64,000 bases of DNA from Actinospineispora acaciae DSM 45401. GTDB lineage: Bacteria; Actinomycetota; Actinomycetes; Mycobacteriales; Pseudonocardiaceae. Positions 42,296 through 50,879 of this stretch are shown here, in pieces. The notes below the pieces were generated by a model, which saw nothing but the letters and a program-made list of their open reading frames with translations, did not search any database and was not told the DNA's origin. The first letter of the stretch is position 1; each line of letters starts with the position of its first letter. A program made the position numbers and the translations under genes. Location: positions 186,001 through 250,000 of the forward strand of contig NZ_JIAI01000010.1 in assembly GCF_000620785.1 (NCBI RefSeq), in the 5' to 3' direction.

Positions 42296-42332
42296 TATGA
42301 CACCCGTCATAGCCAGTATGACACCCGTCATA
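42296..42332. promoter_or_regulatory. Tandem TATGACACCCGTCATA operators
   Basis: Two identical 16-bp sites (42296-42311 and 42317-42332), each with TATGAC/GTCATA half-sites, are spaced 21 bp centre to centre, two helical turns. They lie between the divergent TetR and enoyl-CoA hydratase genes and are almost certainly the repressor's operators. Confidence 0.85.
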
Positions 42333-42357
42333 GTCCGAAGCGAGGAGCGTGAACGGC

Positions 42358-43041
42358 ATGGGCGAGCTGCGGCAGGAACGTCCCCGCGCGGGGGTGGCGT
42401 TGATGGTGCTGGACCGCCCGGACGCGGCCAACGCGCTGTCGATCTCGCTGCGCGACGAGGTGACGGCCGCGCTCGCGACCCTCGTCGACGACCCGGACGT
42501 GCGCGTCATCGCGGTGACCGGGGCGGGGCGGCACTTCTGCGCGGGGTTCGACCTCGGCGAGTTCGAGGCGAACACAGGCGAGGACGCCAAGCGGCGGCTC
42601 TGGGAGTCCTCGGACGCGTTCCACCGCGCCTGGCTGGAGTGCGCGCTGCCGACGGTGGCGATCGTGAACGGCCCGGCGCTGGGCGGCGGGTTCGACCTGG
42701 CGACGATGTGCGACGTGCGGGTGGCCGGCGAGTCGGCCTGGTTCGCGCACCCGGAGCACGCCTTCATCGACCCGGTGTTCTCGCCGCTGCACGACCTGGT
42801 CGGCGGCTCGATGGCGCGCTACCTCACGCTCACCGGGCGGCGGCTGGGCGTGCGGCGGGCGCACGAGCTGGGGCTGGTCGGGTCGGTGCACCCGGACGCC
42901 GAGCTGCGCGAGGCCGGGCTGGACCTGTGCGCCGACATCGCGAAGGGTCCGCGCGAGGCGCTGGTGCGCAGCAAGGCCAAGGCCCGAGCCCGCGCGGGCA
43001 TCACGCTCGGCGACCGGGTGGGTGCGACCCTGGATCTCTAG
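42358..43041 (+). CDS. Enoyl-CoA hydratase/isomerase family protein
   Basis: The 227-residue crotonase-fold protein keeps the oxyanion-hole motifs HFCAGFDLGEF and NGPALGGGFDLATMCDVRVA. At the position of the second catalytic Glu it has HPEHAFIDPVFSPLHDL, so hydratase versus other crotonase chemistry is uncertain. It is slightly short for the family (usually 250-270). I chose ATG 42358, ten bases after GAGGAG; the GTG at 42349 is too close to the site. The tandem operator upstream implies induction by an acyl-CoA or related ligand of the TetR protein. Confidence 0.88.
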   Translation: MGELRQERPRAGVALMVLDRPDAANALSISLRDEVTAALATLVDDPDVRVIAVTGAGRHFCAGFDLGEFEANTGEDAKRRLWESSDAFHRAWLECALPTVAIVNGPALGGGFDLATMCDVRVAGESAWFAHPEHAFIDPVFSPLHDLVGGSMARYLTLTGRRLGVRRAHELGLVGSVHPDAELREAGLDLCADIAKGPREALVRSKAKARARAGITLGDRVGATLDL

Positions 43042-43050
43042 GACGCCCGA

Positions 43051-43467
43051 TCAGGCCGAGGGCACCGCCAGCGCGTCGATCTCCACCAGCATCCGCGGCA
43101 GCGGGAGCTGGACGAACACGGTGGTCCGGCTGGGCAGCACGCCGCTCTTCACGTGCTCGGCGAGGAACTCGGAGTAGACCTCGTTCATCGCGGCGAAGTC
43201 GTCACGGGTGGTCAGGTACACCCGCATCATGATCACGTCGTCCACGCTCGACCCGCCGGCCTCCAGGATGGCCCGGACGTTCTCCAGCGTCTGGCGGGTC
43301 TGCGCGCGGACGTCGCCCTCGCCGACCAGGGTGTTCGTCTTCGGGTCCCCGGCGCCCTGGCCGGACACGGCGAGCAGCCCGCCCTTGCGCACGGCCTGGC
43401 TGTACACGGCCAGCGGGGCGGGGGCGTCCGGGGAGGTGACTGCCGTCTTCTCGGCCGAAGAGGTCAT
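43051..43467 (-). CDS. RidA-family imine/enamine deaminase
   Basis: RidA proteins hydrolyse reactive imines and enamines such as 2-aminoacrylate released by PLP deaminases. The 138-residue protein has the conserved arginine in LPSRTTVFVQLP and the ending LVEIDALAV. Its ATG overlaps the stop of the IclR-type gene (ATGA). The neighbouring PLP amino-acid deaminase makes imine detoxification a reasonable role here. Confidence 0.92.
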   Translation of the reverse strand: MTSSAEKTAVTSPDAPAPLAVYSQAVRKGGLLAVSGQGAGDPKTNTLVGEGDVRAQTRQTLENVRAILEAGGSSVDDVIMMRVYLTTRDDFAAMNEVYSEFLAEHVKSGVLPSRTTVFVQLPLPRMLVEIDALAVPSA

Positions 43468-44240
43468 GGGTGTCCTTTCACGGGGTCGCGCACGGTCACG
43501 GGGCGCCAGCCGCAGTCGCGGGAGATCCGCTCGGTCACGGCCAGCAGCGACGGCAGCAGCTCTCGCAACCGCTCGTCGCTCATCACGATATTCGGCACCG
43601 AGACCGACACGGCGGCCACCGCCCGGCCGGTGGCGTCCCGGACCGGCGCGGCGATGCAGTTGATGGACGGCTCGTTCTCCTCGCCGTCGTGCGCCCAGCC
43701 CTGGGCCCGGACCCGGTCCAGCTCGGCGCGGAAGGCGTCCGCGTTCGTGATCGTGTTCGGGGTGCGGGGTACGAACGTGAGCGCCGCGAGCACGGCGTCC
43801 AGCTCGGCCGGCAGCAGCCAGGCCACCAGCGCCTTGCCGGCCGCCGTGCAGTGCACCGGGGCGCGCAGCCCGACCCGGGAGGCCATCCGCACGTGGTCGT
43901 GCGACTCCAGCTTGTCGATGTAGACGATCTCCGCGCCGAGCAGCTCGGACAGGTGCGTGGTCCGGCCGTGCTCGCGGTTGAACGCGGCCAGGTGCGGCAG
44001 CGCGATGCCCCGGACCTCGCGCTGGTCCAGCCCGCGCGAGGACAGCTCGTGGATGCGCGCGCCCAGGTGGTAGCGGTGCGTGCGGTCCCGGAACACGAAG
44101 TGCTCGGACCCCAGCGTGCGCAACATCCGCAACACCGTCGTCTTGTGCACACCCACGCCGTCCGCCAGCTCGTCCAGGCTCGCCGGCCCGTCCCCCAACC
44201 TGGCCAGGATCCGCAACGCCCTGCCCAAGCTCTGGCTCAT
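43464..44240 (-). CDS. IclR-family transcriptional regulator
   Basis: The 258-residue regulator has an IclR winged helix at about residues 3-65 (QSLGRALRILARLGDGPASL, GVHKTTVLRMLRTLG). The effector domain includes GLRAPVHCTAAGKALVAWL and the C-terminal INCIAAPVRDATGRAVAAVS. It is the first gene of a unit with ridA and is divergent from the D-amino-acid catabolic genes. The shared promoter holds a GTGCAA/TTGCAC palindrome that is the likely operator. The ligand is probably a D-amino acid or its keto acid, by context only. Confidence 0.93.
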   Translation of the reverse strand: MSQSLGRALRILARLGDGPASLDELADGVGVHKTTVLRMLRTLGSEHFVFRDRTHRYHLGARIHELSSRGLDQREVRGIALPHLAAFNREHGRTTHLSELLGAEIVYIDKLESHDHVRMASRVGLRAPVHCTAAGKALVAWLLPAELDAVLAALTFVPRTPNTITNADAFRAELDRVRAQGWAHDGEENEPSINCIAAPVRDATGRAVAAVSVSVPNIVMSDERLRELLPSLLAVTERISRDCGWRPVTVRDPVKGHP

Positions 44241-44304
44241 CGCCACCTCTCCGCCCGGCCGTTGACGACCCGGGGCGCCGATGCTACAACCGTCACAGCG
44301 CACG

Positions 44305-44331
44305 GTGCAATGAACGTTGCACTGCGTGCAA
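44305..44331. promoter_or_regulatory. GTGCAA-N6-TTGCAC operator with a third half-site
   Basis: A perfect inverted repeat (44305-44322) is followed at 44326-44331 by a further GTGCAA. It sits 44 bp upstream of the deaminase start and 65 bp from the IclR-type start, as expected for a divergent IclR-controlled promoter. Confidence 0.78.
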
Positions 44332-44365
44332 TCACACTGCTCAGAGCGATCTGGAAGGACGCCGT

Positions 44366-45658
44366 ATGAGCGGGACGCGCGCGGTCGACCCCGGCCTGCT
44401 CGCCGAGCTGTCCGAACACCGGCTGACCGGGCTGGAGAAGGGGCTGCCCGCCTCCGCCCGGGGACGGACGGTCGCGGAGTTCCTGGCCGCCGGCCCCCGG
44501 CTATCCCAGTTCCACACCCCGCTGCTCGCGCTGGACGCGTCCGCGCTGGACGAGAACCTGGCACGGATGGCCTCCTGGTGCGCGGAGCGTGGGGTGGGGC
44601 TGGCGCCGCACGGCAAGACCACCATGGCCCCCGCGCTGTGGGACCGCCAGTTGCGGGCCGGCGCCTGGGGCATCACCGTGGCCAACGCGCCGCAGCTGCG
44701 GGTGGCGCTGCGGTTCGGGGTGCCGAGCGTGCAGCTGGCCAACGAGCTGGTGGACCCGAGCGCGCTGGCCGAGCTGGCCGACGCGCTGCGCGCCGACCCG
44801 GGGTTGACGGTGCACACCTGGGTGGACTCGGTGGACACGGTGGGCGCCATGGACGCGGCGTTGACGTCCACGGGGGTGGAAAGGCCGCTGACGGTGCTGG
44901 TCGAGCTGGGCGCGCCCGGTGGGCGGACCGGGGCTCGGGACGCCGACGCCGCGCACGCGGTCGCGAAGGCGGTGAACGCGAGCCCGTACCTGGTGCTCGG
45001 CGGGGTGTGCGGGTACGAGGGTGCGCTGGCGCACGACCGGTCACCGGACGCACTGGAGGCCGTCCGCCGCTACCTGCGCGAGCTGGCCGAGCTGCACACC
45101 GCGCTGCGTGAGGGTGGGCGTTACGAGGTGGACGTCGCGGTGGTCACCGCCGGCGGCAGCTCGTTCTTCGACGAGGTGACCGACGCGCTCGCGCCGCTGG
45201 CCGGGCCGGACACGCTGGTGCTGCTGCGCTCGGGGGCGTACCTGATCCACGACGACGGCTTCTACTCCGGGATCTCGCCGTTCGCCCGATCCTCGCCGTT
45301 CCACTCGGCGATGCACGCCTGGGCGCGGGTGCTGTCGCGCCCGGAGCCGGGGTTGGCGCTGCTGGACGTCGGCAAGCGGGACGTCCCGTTCGACGAGGGC
45401 CTGCCCCGCCCGCAACTGGTCGCCGACGACCTCGGCGCGCCGACCACCCCACTGGCCGGCGAGGTGACCGCCGTGAACGACCAGCACGCGTTCGTCCGCC
45501 TGGGTCCGGACACCCCGTTACGGGTCGGGCAGGTGGTGCGCCTGGGGCTGTCGCACCCGTGCACGGCGTTCGACAAGTGGCGGTGGATCCCGGTGCTCTC
45601 ACGCGACGGCGACGGTGAGGATCCGCTGGTCGTGGACCTCGTCCGGACGTACTTCTAA
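44366..45658 (+). CDS. PLP-dependent amino-acid deaminase/D-threonine aldolase-like (D-serine dehydratase-like)
   Basis: The 430-residue fold-type III PLP enzyme has the PLP lysine in GLAPHGKTTMAP (about residue 87). The metal-binding motif HPCTAFDKW lies near the C-terminus, as in zinc-dependent D-serine dehydratases and D-threonine aldolases. It should act on D-amino acids, giving keto acids or cleavage products. It is the first gene of a three-gene unit with a D-aminoacylase and a GntP permease. The ATG has GGAAGGA upstream. Confidence 0.88.
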   Translation: MSGTRAVDPGLLAELSEHRLTGLEKGLPASARGRTVAEFLAAGPRLSQFHTPLLALDASALDENLARMASWCAERGVGLAPHGKTTMAPALWDRQLRAGAWGITVANAPQLRVALRFGVPSVQLANELVDPSALAELADALRADPGLTVHTWVDSVDTVGAMDAALTSTGVERPLTVLVELGAPGGRTGARDADAAHAVAKAVNASPYLVLGGVCGYEGALAHDRSPDALEAVRRYLRELAELHTALREGGRYEVDVAVVTAGGSSFFDEVTDALAPLAGPDTLVLLRSGAYLIHDDGFYSGISPFARSSPFHSAMHAWARVLSRPEPGLALLDVGKRDVPFDEGLPRPQLVADDLGAPTTPLAGEVTAVNDQHAFVRLGPDTPLRVGQVVRLGLSHPCTAFDKWRWIPVLSRDGDGEDPLVVDLVRTYF

Positions 45659-45664
45659 ACGATC

Positions 45665-47272
45665 ATGCGGACCCTCATCCGCCGCGCCACCGTCGTCGAC
45701 GGCACCGAGACCGAGCGCTACGTCGCCGACGTGCTCGTCGCCGGCGACCGGATCGAGACGATCGGGTCCGTCTCCCCCTCCGACGCCGAGCCGGACCGGG
45801 TGATCGACGCGGACGGGCTCGCGCTCGCGCCCGGCTTCATCGACATGCACGCGCACTCCGACCTCGCGCTGCTGCTCGACCCCGAGCACCTGGCCAAGCT
45901 CAGCCAGGGCGTCACCACCGAGCTGCTCGGCCAGGACGGGCTGTCCTACGCCCCGGTGGACGACGCCGCGCTGACCGTGCTCCGCCGCAAGATCGCCGGC
46001 TGGAACTCCGACCCCGGCCCGGACGCCTTCACCTGGCGCACCGTCGCGGGCTACCTGGACCGCATCGACGCGGACGCGGCCGGCAACGGGGCGTACCTGG
46101 TGCCGCACGGGGTGCTGCGCGCGCTGGTCTGCGGCTGGGAGGACGTGCCGGCCACGATCACGGACATCACCGCGATGTGCGGGCTGCTGCGCACGGCGAT
46201 GGCCGAGGGCGCCGTCGGCATGTCCGCCGGGCTGACCTACACCCCCGGCATGTACGCCGACTCCGCCGAGCTGGTCGCGCTGTGCACGGTGGTCGGCGAG
46301 CTGGGCGGGTTCTTCGCCCCGCACCACCGCTCCTACGGCAAGGGCGCGCTGGACGCCTACGCCGAGATGATCGACCTGACCACCCGCGCCCGCTGCCCGC
46401 TGCACCTGTCGCACGCGGTGATGAACTTCGGGCCGAACGCCGGGCGCGGCGGCGAGCTGGTCTCGTTGCTGGACGAGGCGATCGCGGCCGGCGCGGACAT
46501 CAGCCTGGACACCTACCCGTACCTGCCGGGCGCGACGACGCTGTCCGCCGTGCTCCCGAGCTGGTCGACCTCCGGCAGCCCGGACGACACCCTGGCCCGG
46601 CTGCGCGACCCGGCCGCGCTGGAGCGGATCCGGGCCGACCTGGAGGTGAACGGCTCGGACGGCTGCCACGGCGTGGTCGCCGAGTGGGACACCATCGAGA
46701 TCAGCGGGGTGTCCCGGTCGTCGCTGTCGTGGGCGGTCGGCCACACGGTCGCCGAGCTGGCCGCGCGCGACGGGCGGGAGCCGTTCGAGGTGTTCGTCGA
46801 CCTGCTGGTCCGCGACGACCTGGGCACCGGGATCCTGCAGCACGTCGGGCACGAGGAGAACGTGCGGACGATCATGCGCCACGCCCGGCACACCGGCGGC
46901 AGCGACGGCCTGCTGGTGGGGGCGAAGCCGCACCCTCGGGCCTGGGGGACGTTCCCGCGCTACCTCGGTCACTACTGCCGCGAGCTGGGGCTGTTCTCGC
47001 TGGAGGAGTGCGTCGGGCACCTCACCGGGCGGGCGGCGGCCCGGCTGGGGCTGCGCGACCGCGGCCTGGTGCGTCTTGGCTACGCCGCTGACCTGGTGCT
47101 GTTCGACCCGGACACGGTCGCCGACACCGCCACCTACGACCGGCCCCGCAGCCCGGCGGCCGGCATCCCCTACGTGCTGGTGAACGGAGAGTTCGCGATG
47201 GACGACGGCCGCCGGACCGATGCCGTGGCAGGACGGGCGCTGCGCCGTAGAGGGGCTGGTGACGTCCGATGA
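45665..47272 (+). CDS. N-acyl-D-amino-acid deacylase (D-aminoacylase)
   Basis: The 535-residue amidohydrolase has the metal-binding DMHAHSD at about residues 60-66, TEGAVG-type AEGAVGMSAGLTYTPG, the LHLSH metal ligand and QHVGHEENVRTIMRH in the C-terminal half. These enzymes release free D-amino acids from N-acyl forms. It follows the deaminase by 6 bp, and its stop overlaps the permease start (ATGA). The order suggests import, deacylation and deamination of N-acyl-D-amino acids. Confidence 0.92.
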   Translation: MRTLIRRATVVDGTETERYVADVLVAGDRIETIGSVSPSDAEPDRVIDADGLALAPGFIDMHAHSDLALLLDPEHLAKLSQGVTTELLGQDGLSYAPVDDAALTVLRRKIAGWNSDPGPDAFTWRTVAGYLDRIDADAAGNGAYLVPHGVLRALVCGWEDVPATITDITAMCGLLRTAMAEGAVGMSAGLTYTPGMYADSAELVALCTVVGELGGFFAPHHRSYGKGALDAYAEMIDLTTRARCPLHLSHAVMNFGPNAGRGGELVSLLDEAIAAGADISLDTYPYLPGATTLSAVLPSWSTSGSPDDTLARLRDPAALERIRADLEVNGSDGCHGVVAEWDTIEISGVSRSSLSWAVGHTVAELAARDGREPFEVFVDLLVRDDLGTGILQHVGHEENVRTIMRHARHTGGSDGLLVGAKPHPRAWGTFPRYLGHYCRELGLFSLEECVGHLTGRAAARLGLRDRGLVRLGYAADLVLFDPDTVADTATYDRPRSPAAGIPYVLVNGEFAMDDGRRTDAVAGRALRRRGAGDVR

Positions 47273-48735
47273 GCGGGTTCGTCAACTGGCTGCATCACGA
47301 CGCCTCGGGGCTGCTCACCCTGGCGGCTGTGAGCGTCGCCGTCCTGCTGTTGCTGATCATCAAGTTCAAGGTGGAGCCGTTCATCGCGCTGATCGTGGTC
47401 AGCGTGCTGGTCGCGCTGGCCGGCGGGGTGTCGGTCGCGGACCTGGTCGGGACGCCGATCAAGTCGTCGTCCTCGCTGCTGGAGACCGGGTTCGGCAGCA
47501 TCCTCGGGCACGTGGCACCGATCATCGGGCTGGGTACGGTGCTCGGCGCGGTGCTGGAGCGCTCCGGCGGGGCGGACGTGCTCACCAGCCGGCTGCTCGC
47601 GCTGTTCGGGCCCAAGGGCGCGCCGCTGGCGATGGGGGTGACCGGGCTGATCCTGGGCATCCCGGTGTTCTTCGACATCGGCGTGTTCGTGATCGCGCCG
47701 CTGGTGTACGTGGCGGCCAAGCGCGGCGGGCGCTCGCTGGTGCTCTACGCGATGCCGATGCTCGCCGGGCTGTCCATGACGCACGCGTTCCTGCCGCCGC
47801 ACCCCGGGCCGGTGGCCGCCGCCGGGCTGCTGCACGTGAGCCTGGGCTGGATCATCATCATGGGCGTGGCCTGCGGCATCCCGGCCTGGCTGGTGGCGGG
47901 CGTGTGGTGGGGCTCGTTCATCGGGCGGCGGACGATGGTGGAAGTGCCGGCCGACATGGTGGTCGAGAGCAGCGCCAGCGGAACGAGCATCGACACCGAG
48001 CCTGCCGGTTCGGGCGGCAACCCTGATGGTGGTGGGGGGACGGCGACGCTGGCCCGCACCCGGCCGCCGTCGGTCGGGCTGATCGCCTTCATCGTCCTGG
48101 TGCCGATGGTGCTGATCCTGGCCGCCACCGTGGCCACCATCGCGCTGGCGGACGGGTCGACGACCCGCTCGGTGCTGCTCTTCCTGGGCAACCCGACGAT
48201 CGCGCTGACCATCGCGGTGCTGGTGGCCATGTACCTGCTCGGCATCCGGCGCGGCACCACCGTCACCGAGCTGGGCCGGATCACCGGCGAGTCGCTCAAG
48301 CCGATCGGCATGATCCTGCTGGTGATCGGCGCCGGCGCGTTCTTCGGCGCGGTGCTGCGCGCGACCGGCGTCGGCGACGCGATGGCCAAGTCGCTGACCG
48401 CCGGCGGGCTGCCGCTGATCGTGGCCGCCTACCTGATCAGCTGCGCGCTGCGGCTGGCGCAGGGCTCCGCGACCGTCGCCATCGTCACCACCGCCGGGAT
48501 CATCGGCCCCTCGGTGGCCGCCGGCGGCTACTCGCAGGCCCAGATCGCGCTCATAGTGATCGCCGTATCCGCCGGCTCGATCATCGCCAGCCACGTCAAC
48601 GACGGCGGCTTCTGGATCGTCGCGCGCTACTTCAACATGTCCGTCAAGGACACCCTGAAAACCTGGACGCTCCTGGAGACGATCCTCTCGGTGGTCGGCT
48701 TCGCCGCCGCCGGCCTCCTCTGGGCGGTGATCTAG
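47269..48735 (+). CDS. GntP-family permease
   Basis: The 488-residue transporter has 12 or more helices and GntP family marks: FGSILGHVAPIIGLGTVLGA, GIPVFFDIGVFVIAPL, LPPHPGPVAAA and RLAQGSATVAIVTTAGI. Known members take up gluconate or D-serine (DsdX). Here the D-amino-acid enzymes upstream make a D-amino-acid or N-acyl-D-amino-acid substrate more likely than gluconate. Start ATG overlaps the deacylase stop. Confidence 0.93.
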   Translation: MSGFVNWLHHDASGLLTLAAVSVAVLLLLIIKFKVEPFIALIVVSVLVALAGGVSVADLVGTPIKSSSSLLETGFGSILGHVAPIIGLGTVLGAVLERSGGADVLTSRLLALFGPKGAPLAMGVTGLILGIPVFFDIGVFVIAPLVYVAAKRGGRSLVLYAMPMLAGLSMTHAFLPPHPGPVAAAGLLHVSLGWIIIMGVACGIPAWLVAGVWWGSFIGRRTMVEVPADMVVESSASGTSIDTEPAGSGGNPDGGGGTATLARTRPPSVGLIAFIVLVPMVLILAATVATIALADGSTTRSVLLFLGNPTIALTIAVLVAMYLLGIRRGTTVTELGRITGESLKPIGMILLVIGAGAFFGAVLRATGVGDAMAKSLTAGGLPLIVAAYLISCALRLAQGSATVAIVTTAGIIGPSVAAGGYSQAQIALIVIAVSAGSIIASHVNDGGFWIVARYFNMSVKDTLKTWTLLETILSVVGFAAAGLLWAVI

Positions 48736-48736
48736 C

Positions 48737-48802
48737 CACACACCCGGTTCGTACCCAGCACAACGGCTTCAGCGCGTGTGCGGGGTACGAAGTGGGTGTG
48801 CG
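48737..48802. repeat. CGCACACCC inverted repeat, copy 4 (probable bidirectional terminator)
   Basis: The left arm starts CACACACCCGGTTCGTAC. The right arm is TGTGCGGGGTACGAAG followed by TGGGTGTGCG; the 14-nt loop contains GGCTTCAGCG. It directly follows the GntP stop and separates two convergent genes. The loop is the reverse complement of that in the 17.4-kb copy. Confidence 0.85.
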
Positions 48803-48817
48803 AACGCCCCTATACGG

Positions 48818-49141
48818 TCACTCCGGGGAGACCTCGGCCATGTCGGACCAGGCCTCGCCGGGCAGGGCTTGGTAGTTGATCTTTGGGCGTTCGGTGATCA
48901 TCTTGGGCATCCACTTGAAGAAGTTCGTGGCGTGCTCGGTGGCCACGTGCGCGGACCCGGCGTCGCCGTCCGCGAACGTCTCGACGATCGCGAACTCGTT
49001 GGGCTTCTCGGCGTTCTCGTAGTAGTCGAACGAGACGTTGCCGGGCTCGCCGCGCACGTCGGCGGTGTACCGCTTGATCCCGGCCAGCCACTCGTCGCGC
49101 TTCTCCGGCCGGATCTGGGCCTTCAGGACGATCAGGATCAT
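48818..49141 (-). CDS. Antibiotic biosynthesis monooxygenase (ABM/YgiN-like)
   Basis: The 107-residue dimeric alpha/beta-barrel protein shows the ABM pattern: LIVLKAQIRPEKRDEWLAGI at the start, EPGNVSFDYYENAEKPNEF in the middle and HVATEHATNFF. YgiN-type members are quinol monooxygenases or small stress proteins without a bound cofactor. It lies 16 bp downstream of the amidase on the same strand and may be co-transcribed. Substrate unknown. Confidence 0.9.
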   Translation of the reverse strand: MILIVLKAQIRPEKRDEWLAGIKRYTADVRGEPGNVSFDYYENAEKPNEFAIVETFADGDAGSAHVATEHATNFFKWMPKMITERPKINYQALPGEAWSDMAEVSPE

Positions 49142-49157
49142 GTCAACCTCCCGGTGC

Positions 49158-50576
49158 TCACCGGGCCACCGAGGGCCGGCGCTCGCCGTACCGGGTGGCC
49201 TGCTCGAACGCGTGGCCGGCGCGCAGGATCGCCAGGTCGCCCTGGTGCGGGCCGACGATCTGCAGGCCGATCGGCAGTCCGCCGGGGGTGAACCCGGCCG
49301 GAACCGATACCGCCGGACATCCCGTTATTGTTATCAAATATGACGACGCCATCCAGTCCAGGTAGTGCGGCGTCGGCCGGCCGGCCACCTCGGTGGGCCA
49401 GTCCCACTCGACAGGGAACGGCGGCACCTGGCTGACCGGGGCGAGCAGCAGGTCGTACTCGGTGAAGAACTCCCGCACCCGGTGGTAGATCGCGGTGTGC
49501 TCGGCCTCGGCGCGGGCCACGTCGGCGCCGGAGAGCCGCCGGCCGTGCTCGATGTTCTCCAGCAGCTGCGGGCTGTACGCCTCGGGGTGCGCGGCGGCCT
49601 GCTCGCCGTGCGCCAGCTCGAACATCCACGCGCGCAGGGTGCGGAAGGCATCGTCGGCGCCGGTCAGGTCCGGGCAGGCCGGCTCCACCTCGCAGCCCAG
49701 CTCGGCGAACACCGCCGGCGCGGCCGCCAGCACCTCGCTCACCTCCGGGTCCACCGGCACCCGGCCGCCCAGGTCCGGCGCCCAGGCCACCCGCAGCCCG
49801 GTCAGGTCGGCGGCCAGCGGGCCTGCCACGTCCGACCCGCGCTGGTACAGCGCCGAGGGCGCCCTCGGGTCCGGCCCGGCCATCACGGACAGCCCCAACG
49901 TCACGTCCGCCACGGTGCGCGCCATCGGCCCCTGTACGCCCAGCGGCGACCAGGGCAGCGGATCCGGCCACTTCGGCACCCGCCCCGGCGAGGGCCGCAG
50001 GCCGACCACGTTGCAGAACGACCCCGGGTTGCGCAGCGAACCGCCGAGGTCGCTGCCGTCCGCGAGCGGGTGCATGCCGCAGGCCAACGCCGCCGCCGCG
50101 CCCCCGCTGCTCCCGCCGGCCGACCTGTTCAGGTCATACGGGTTGCGGGTGGCCCCGAACACCGGGTTGACGGTGTGGCTGCCGGCCGCGAACACCGGCA
50201 CGTTGGTCTTGCCGATCGTGATCGCGCCCGCCTGCCGCAGCCGCTCGATGACCAGCTCGTCCGTCTCCGGCACGTTGTCCGCCAGCAGCGGCGAGCCGTA
50301 CGTGGTCCGGATCCCGCCGGTGTCGTGGGTGTCCTTGTGCGCGATCGGCACCCCGTGCAGCGGACCCAGCGGCTCGGCGCGCGCCGACCACCGCTTGTCG
50401 GCCTCGTCCGCCTCCTCCAGCGCCCGCTCCGCGACCAGGGTGACCACCGCGTTCACCGCCGGGTTGACCCGCTCGACCTGATCCAGGTGCGCCTGCACGA
50501 CCTCCCGCGCCGACGCCTCACCGTCCCTGATCAGCCGTGCCAGCTCACCGGCATCGGCCCAGCACAGTTCGCTCAC
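49158..50576 (-). CDS. Amidase signature family protein
   Basis: The 472-residue hydrolase has the Ser-cisSer-Lys triad: Lys in GVPIAHKDTHDTGG (about residue 80), SAGGSSGGAAAA (about 152-163) and the GSDLGGSLRNP nucleophile loop (about 173-183). The length is normal. Family members hydrolyse amides, nitrile-derived amides or carbamates. Start GTG 50576. It is followed by the ABM-domain gene. Two palindromic boxes about 170 bp upstream might control it. Confidence 0.93.
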   Translation of the reverse strand: MSELCWADAGELARLIRDGEASAREVVQAHLDQVERVNPAVNAVVTLVAERALEEADEADKRWSARAEPLGPLHGVPIAHKDTHDTGGIRTTYGSPLLADNVPETDELVIERLRQAGAITIGKTNVPVFAAGSHTVNPVFGATRNPYDLNRSAGGSSGGAAAALACGMHPLADGSDLGGSLRNPGSFCNVVGLRPSPGRVPKWPDPLPWSPLGVQGPMARTVADVTLGLSVMAGPDPRAPSALYQRGSDVAGPLAADLTGLRVAWAPDLGGRVPVDPEVSEVLAAAPAVFAELGCEVEPACPDLTGADDAFRTLRAWMFELAHGEQAAAHPEAYSPQLLENIEHGRRLSGADVARAEAEHTAIYHRVREFFTEYDLLLAPVSQVPPFPVEWDWPTEVAGRPTPHYLDWMASSYLITITGCPAVSVPAGFTPGGLPIGLQIVGPHQGDLAILRAGHAFEQATRYGERRPSVAR

Positions 50577-50718
50577 GACGCGGCCCGTATCAGCGATTGA
50601 GACGACAACATAGCGAAGAACGTTACCGCCGCGACCGCCGCCTCGCCGCCCTCACGAGGATCCATGGGGCTCGTCCGTCCCACGCCGTCCTGGCCCGCGG
50701 CGCAGGCCCCGTCCCTGC

Positions 50719-50742
50719 CTGCGCCTGCGCCTGCGCCTGCGC
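50719..50742. repeat. CTGCGC hexamer, four perfect tandem copies
   Basis: A short microsatellite directly beside the TAGAACG operator-like boxes. It may vary in copy number between strains. Confidence 0.7.
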
Positions 50743-50743
50743 A

Positions 50744-50778
50744 ATAGAACGTTCTATCAATTGCTAGAACGATCTATC
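50744..50778. promoter_or_regulatory. Two TAGAACG[A/T]TCTATC boxes 20 bp apart
   Basis: The first box is a perfect palindrome (ATAGAACGTTCTAT, 50744-50757). The second (TAGAACGATCTATC, 50765-50778) differs by one base in the core. Centres are two helical turns apart, typical of TetR dimers. An identical 14-mer lies within the TetR gene at 41743-41756. Confidence 0.55.
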
Positions 50779-50879
50779 TACCGATGGAGGCACGGCGCCG
50801 GTCCACGTTCGATTACGGAAACAGCGGACTGGCGCCCCGCTCGCCGTGCACCGAAACGCGCCCGAGCCCGCCACGAACC

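Larger units (their letters stand above)
50577..50879. other. Intergenic region upstream of the amidase
   Basis: No gene is supported. It holds four perfect CTGCGC hexamers (50719-50742), immediately followed by a perfect palindrome ATAGAACGTTCTAT and a second related box. The boxes look like a TetR-type double operator, although no TetR gene adjoins. Short frames here are shadows of the beta-helix gene or chance. Confidence 0.5.
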
